Positions 60,772 to 64,000 of a DNA stretch of 64,000 nucleotides are shown piece by piece. How positions within the stretch are numbered: position 1 is the stretch's first letter; every line of letters starts with the position of its first letter. The notes beneath the pieces were generated by a model, which saw only the letters and a list, made by a program, of their open reading frames with translations, was not told the DNA's origin and did no database searches. The stretch lies in assembly GCF_947497125.1 (NCBI RefSeq), contig NZ_CANMFI010000003.1:124001-188000 (forward strand), written 5' to 3'. This DNA comes from an uncultured Polaribacter sp. (GTDB lineage: Bacteria; Bacteroidota; Bacteroidia; Flavobacteriales; Flavobacteriaceae). Both the position numbers and the translations under genes were made by a program.

Positions 60772-61383
60772 TTATTTTTTAAAACCTAAAAAGCTGTCAA
60801 ATCTTGTAGGTGTTTTTTTGTTAAAAACAGTTTCTGAAAATTTTTCTGTATAAGGTTCTTTTTGCTTAATCACTTTACAAGGATTGCCAACTGCAATACT
60901 ATTGCTAGGAATGTCTTTGTTAACTAAAGAATTAGCACCAATAATAACATTGTTGCCAATAGAAACTTCTGGTAAAACAGTACTGTTTGCTCCAACCCAA
61001 ACATTATTTCCAATCGTAATTGGCTTTCCTTTTATATGTTTTCTTAAATTATTGCTTTCATGGTTCGATGAAATAATGGCTACACCTGGGCCAAGTTCTA
61101 TATTAGAACCAAATACAATACCATTGTTTGCCTGAATATAATTATTTAGATTATCTCCAGGATCACACAATATTCCTTTACTAATTTTTTCTGGGCAATG
61201 TACTTTTGAAGTAAAATGAACAGGCCATTTTACTTTTGGATTCAATCTAAATAATTTTTGAGGAATTAAATAATGAAAAAATAAAATATAATACCTCTTA
61301 TAACCATATTTAGGGCGATAATACTTGGGGTAATAACGATTTATAATCCAACCAAAAAAAAGAAAATCTAATTTTTTAAACAT
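60772..61383 (-). CDS. Left-handed beta-helix acyltransferase (WcaF/LbH type)
   Basis: This 203-residue protein has hexapeptide repeats forming a left-handed parallel beta-helix: GPGVAIISSNHES, PITIGNNVWVGANSTVLPEVSIGNNVIIGANSLVNKDIPSNSIAVGNPCKVI. The His in SSNHES and the adjacent residues mark the CoA-dependent catalytic site of maltose/WcaF-type acetyltransferases. It overlaps the flippase gene by 8 bp. It probably acetylates a saccharide of the same surface polysaccharide. Confidence 0.9.
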   Translation of the reverse strand: MFKKLDFLFFGWIINRYYPKYYRPKYGYKRYYILFFHYLIPQKLFRLNPKVKWPVHFTSKVHCPEKISKGILCDPGDNLNNYIQANNGIVFGSNIELGPGVAIISSNHESNNLRKHIKGKPITIGNNVWVGANSTVLPEVSIGNNVIIGANSLVNKDIPSNSIAVGNPCKVIKQKEPYTEKFSETVFNKKTPTRFDSFLGFKK

Positions 61384-62638
61384 TATTTTTAGAGAGTTTT
61401 TTTAAATGATTTAAAAAATAAAATAACAAAAACACATAACCTATACCACCAAAAATAGCAAGAATAAGTATAGTAATTGTAATGTTATTATATAAAAAGC
61501 CAAAATAGATAGCCATTAAATTAATTAAAAATAAATAACTATTAAAAATTAAACCTTGTAAGTTTTTATTAAGAACAACAATTAAACTACTAATTGGGTT
61601 AAAAGATGTTCTTGCAAATATAAGAATAGATAAAATTAAGGTATAAAGCCTTAAGTTATTCCACTTTTCTAAAAAATATAGTTCTAAAATATGCATACCA
61701 ATTGTGTTTATAATTATCAATAGAATAATCATAATTCCAAGGTTAGTAATAACAATATTTTTTGTAAGATTAAATAATTTTTGTTTGTTATCTAATAAAA
61801 GTTCTGATGATCTTTGAAAAAAAACTTTTGATATAGAAGATGAAATTAAAGACAATGGACTGGATAAGATTTTAATACTAAAAAAATAAACACCTGCTTC
61901 TTTTGGTCCAAAAAAAGTAAGAATTAAAATGGGCATTAAATTATTTGCAAGACTATTTAAGGATGTAGAGGGTAGCAGATATTGAACAATTGTATTATTT
62001 TCTGTTATTCCTCTTTTAATTTCTTTAAAATTAATTTTTAAAATTTCGTTTCTGTTTTTTGACAGATAAAAACTTAAAATTATTAATTGAGAAATTATAA
62101 AACCAATGATTAACCCAAGTAAGCTAAAATAGTAATACAAAAGGTATTGCATTATAATATTACTAATTATTAAAAATACCTTAGTGTTAGAAATAATAGA
62201 AAATTCTTTTTTAAAGGTAAATAAACTTTCGTTTATTAAATTGTAAGTATATATAATACAGCCAATTGAGCTAAGAATAATTATTGTAATCCCAATTTTA
62301 TCTAAAAAAAAATATTTAGAGATTAAAAATACTATTAGAGAAATACCAATTGTTAAAAAAGGAGTTAGTAGAATTAAAAAATTAAACCAGTTATTACTTT
62401 CTCTTTTATTTTTTGCAATTACTATGCATTTGTCTAACTGTAATGTGGCTACAATAGATATTATACTAAGAATACTCATAAAAACTCCAAAAATACCATA
62501 TGCTTCTTCACCATAAATTTTAGCTAAAAAGATGGCACCAATTACTGCAATAATTTGTGCAATTACAGATCCTCTAAACATTATAAGAATGTTCTTATAA
62601 AAAAAAGGTAATGGTTTTTTATGTATTTTAGTCTTCAA
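61376..62638 (-). CDS. Wzx-type polysaccharide flippase
   Basis: This 420-residue protein has about twelve hydrophobic membrane segments and the usual start of the MOP/polysaccharide transporter family (KNILIMFRGSVIAQIIAVIGAIFLAKIYGEEAYGIFGVFMSI). Conserved features are an Arg/Lys-rich loop after the second helix and PxxxSSISKVFFQRSSEL in the middle. It would carry lipid-linked saccharide units across the inner membrane for assembly by enzymes encoded nearby. The start is near the window's polysaccharide cluster boundary; the next gene (HAD) points the other way. Confidence 0.88.
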   Translation of the reverse strand: MKTKIHKKPLPFFYKNILIMFRGSVIAQIIAVIGAIFLAKIYGEEAYGIFGVFMSILSIISIVATLQLDKCIVIAKNKRESNNWFNFLILLTPFLTIGISLIVFLISKYFFLDKIGITIIILSSIGCIIYTYNLINESLFTFKKEFSIISNTKVFLIISNIIMQYLLYYYFSLLGLIIGFIISQLIILSFYLSKNRNEILKINFKEIKRGITENNTIVQYLLPSTSLNSLANNLMPILILTFFGPKEAGVYFFSIKILSSPLSLISSSISKVFFQRSSELLLDNKQKLFNLTKNIVITNLGIMIILLIIINTIGMHILELYFLEKWNNLRLYTLILSILIFARTSFNPISSLIVVLNKNLQGLIFNSYLFLINLMAIYFGFLYNNITITILILAIFGGIGYVFLLFYFLNHLKKLSKNNV

Positions 62639-62666
62639 TTAGTTTATTTGTTCAAATATAATGTAA

Positions 62667-63359
62667 ATGAAAAATATAAAACATGTTTTCTTTGATTTAG
62701 ATCATACCCTGTGGGATTTTGAGAAAAATTCTGATTTAACTTTCGAAAAAGTATTTAAGAATAACAAGATAAATGTAAACTTAAATGATTTTTTAAAAGT
62801 TTACAAACCTATTAATTTTACTTATTGGAGGTTGTTTAGAGACGAAAAAGTATCAAAAAAAGAGTTAAGATATGGCAGATTAAAAGAAACTTTTGATGCA
62901 ATAAACTATGCCATTTCTGATGCTTTAATTGATAAAATTGCAGACGATTATATCGAGTTTTTAGCAGATTTTAATTACCTTTTTGATGGAGCAATAGAAA
63001 TTTTAGAGTATCTAAAAAAGCGATACCAACTTCATATTATTACCAATGGATTTAAAGAAATTCAGCATAAAAAGATAAAAAATTCTAACATAGACCATTA
63101 TTTTGAAACCATTGTTACTTCTGAGTCTGTAGGTGTAAAAAAACCAAACTCAAAAATATTCAAGCATGCTTTACAAATTGCCAATGCTTTAATTGAAAAT
63201 TCGGTAATGATTGGCGATAGTTTAGAAGCGGACATAAATGGCGCTTTGGCTATTGATATGCAAGCGATCTATTGTAATTTTGAGTTAGAAACAGCGTCAG
63301 TTCAATCAGAGAATTTTATAACTGTAAACTCTTTATTAGAAATTAAACAATACTTATAA
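62667..63359 (+). CDS. HAD-superfamily nucleotidase (YjjG type)
   Basis: This 230-residue protein has the four HAD motifs: HVFFDLDHTLWDFEKNS (nucleophile Asp), IITNGFKEIQHKKI (Thr), VKKPNSKIFKHAL (Lys) and VMIGDSLEADINGALAI (Asp pair). The mid-sized cap between motifs 1 and 2 and the TNG motif fit YjjG, a pyrimidine-nucleotide-preferring noncanonical 5'-nucleotidase that protects against odd bases. The substrate is inferred from the family only. Confidence 0.88.
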   Translation: MKNIKHVFFDLDHTLWDFEKNSDLTFEKVFKNNKINVNLNDFLKVYKPINFTYWRLFRDEKVSKKELRYGRLKETFDAINYAISDALIDKIADDYIEFLADFNYLFDGAIEILEYLKKRYQLHIITNGFKEIQHKKIKNSNIDHYFETIVTSESVGVKKPNSKIFKHALQIANALIENSVMIGDSLEADINGALAIDMQAIYCNFELETASVQSENFITVNSLLEIKQYL

Positions 63360-63450
63360 TATACCCTTATTTTGATTAAAAATAGGTAGTACCATTTCAT
63401 TTTTAGATATTAGCAATACTAACTTTAGTTTCAATTAAACATAGATACCG

Positions 63451-64000
63451 ATGCTTAAACATATAAAATTTCTTCTTTTACTATTTATAATACCTTCTTT
63501 TTATGCACAAAATACGGTTAATGACTATCAGTATATTATTGTGCAACAAAGATTCGATTTTTTAAAATCTTCAGATCAATTTCAGACAAGCTCACTAACT
63601 AAGTTTCTATTCGAAAAAAAAGGTTTTACCGTTTTTTTAAGTGAAGAAGCGTTGCCAAATTCTATACAAGAAAATAGGTGTATGGCACTTAATGCTTCAG
63701 TTACAGATAACTCGAGTATGTTTACTGTAAAAAATAGCATTGTTTTAAAAGATTGTTATGGTAAGGTTTTGTTTACTTCAGAAGAGGGTAGAAGTAAAGA
63801 GAAAGATTTTAAAAAGTCATATCATAAGGCAATTCGAGCAGCTTTTGACACTATGACAGACATAGAATATAATCCAACGGCTAAAGAAACAACAGCAGTA
63901 GTAACAGAAAAAAAAGTAAGTGTTGTTTTACCAATTAAAAAGACCACCAAAGTGTTAACAGAAATGGTTGCTATAGATGATAAAAAGACAGAAACTTTAA
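63451..64000 (+). CDS. Secreted protein with a domain shared with the protease at 44047, 3' truncated
   Basis: The frame runs to the window edge (at least 183 codons). It begins MLKHIKFLLLLFIIPSFYAQ, a signal peptide ending AQ, followed by NDYQYIIVQQRFDFLKS. The first 130 residues share a pattern with the N-terminal domain of the trypsin-like protease at 44047: Y.YI+V, KxxxKKGFTV, N..C..LNASV, DCYGKVLF, KKSYHKAIRAAF, YNP. Beyond residue 140 the chain becomes Lys/Thr-rich (low complexity). The downstream domain lies outside the window. Confidence 0.6.
   Translation, partial: MLKHIKFLLLLFIIPSFYAQNTVNDYQYIIVQQRFDFLKSSDQFQTSSLTKFLFEKKGFTVFLSEEALPNSIQENRCMALNASVTDNSSMFTVKNSIVLKDCYGKVLFTSEEGRSKEKDFKKSYHKAIRAAFDTMTDIEYNPTAKETTAVVTEKKVSVVLPIKKTTKVLTEMVAIDDKKTETL

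Overview
The window is AT-rich chromosomal DNA from a member of the Bacteroidota, almost certainly a marine Flavobacteriaceae (Polaribacter/Tenacibaculum-like). Supporting signs are the fused secDF, a fused hypoxanthine phosphoribosyltransferase-adenylate kinase, an Obg without the C-terminal OCT domain, M56-TonB and TPR/outer-membrane-barrel proteins, Bacteroidota-type TAnnTTTG promoter elements, and few Shine-Dalgarno sites. No assignment below genus level is attempted.

Layout. 1-10.6 kb is housekeeping: the tail of an M56/TonB sensor, a TonB-like lipoprotein, then a leftward series obg, hpt-adk, secDF, mdh and gyrB, with hairpin terminators and the decayed remains of an ORF6N-domain gene between secDF and hpt-adk. 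11-16.2 kb is the indirect Asn-tRNA pathway: a 15-residue leader peptide with 8 Asn codons and a terminator hairpin, then gatC, gatA and one gene encoding GatB fused to a complete aspartyl-tRNA synthetase. A RelE/ParE-type toxin-antitoxin pair follows. 16.8-25.2 kb is the trp operon, opened by a WWW leader peptide and terminator: trpE, trpG, trpD, trpC, trpF, trpB, a DUF3050 gene and trpA. A small membrane protein and a four-helix-bundle (23S IVP-type) gene bounded by 20-bp inverted repeats sit between trpD and trpC. 25.2-37 kb holds an FKBP lipoprotein, an M28 peptidase, an outer-membrane barrel plus TPR protein pair, ftsE, and a small glycan locus (GT4, GT2, 2OG-Fe(II) oxygenase).

37.2-47.1 kb is an accessory region stacked on the 3' end of ssrA (tmRNA, minus strand). 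It has an inner 7.2-kb element with a tyrosine integrase, an excisionase-like protein, a short replication-type gene, a DUF4468 protein, a trypsin-like protease, a voltage-gated K+ channel family protein and two unknowns. This element is bounded by a 16-bp ssrA-derived direct repeat and by integrase-arm-like repeats spaced 11 bp apart. To its left an apparently older segment carries hipB-hipA, flanked by 84-bp imperfect direct repeats. 47.2-57.5 kb returns to core genes (LYS1/alanine-dehydrogenase-like enzyme, DUF3820, kdsA, M28 peptidase, mpl, a PqqD-HprK-like protein, trkH/trkA, radC). 57.5-62.6 kb is a surface polysaccharide locus (deacetylases, acyltransferases, flippase), followed by a YjjG-type HAD phosphatase and a truncated secreted protein.

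The most interesting point is the 11-16 kb operon. Its Asn-rich leader, its GatB-AspRS fusion and the His in the AspRS anticodon-binding loop all point to one dedicated route to Asn-tRNA(Asn), whose expression would be sensed by Asn-tRNA availability. The trp operon immediately downstream appears to use the same leader-peptide logic with Trp codons.
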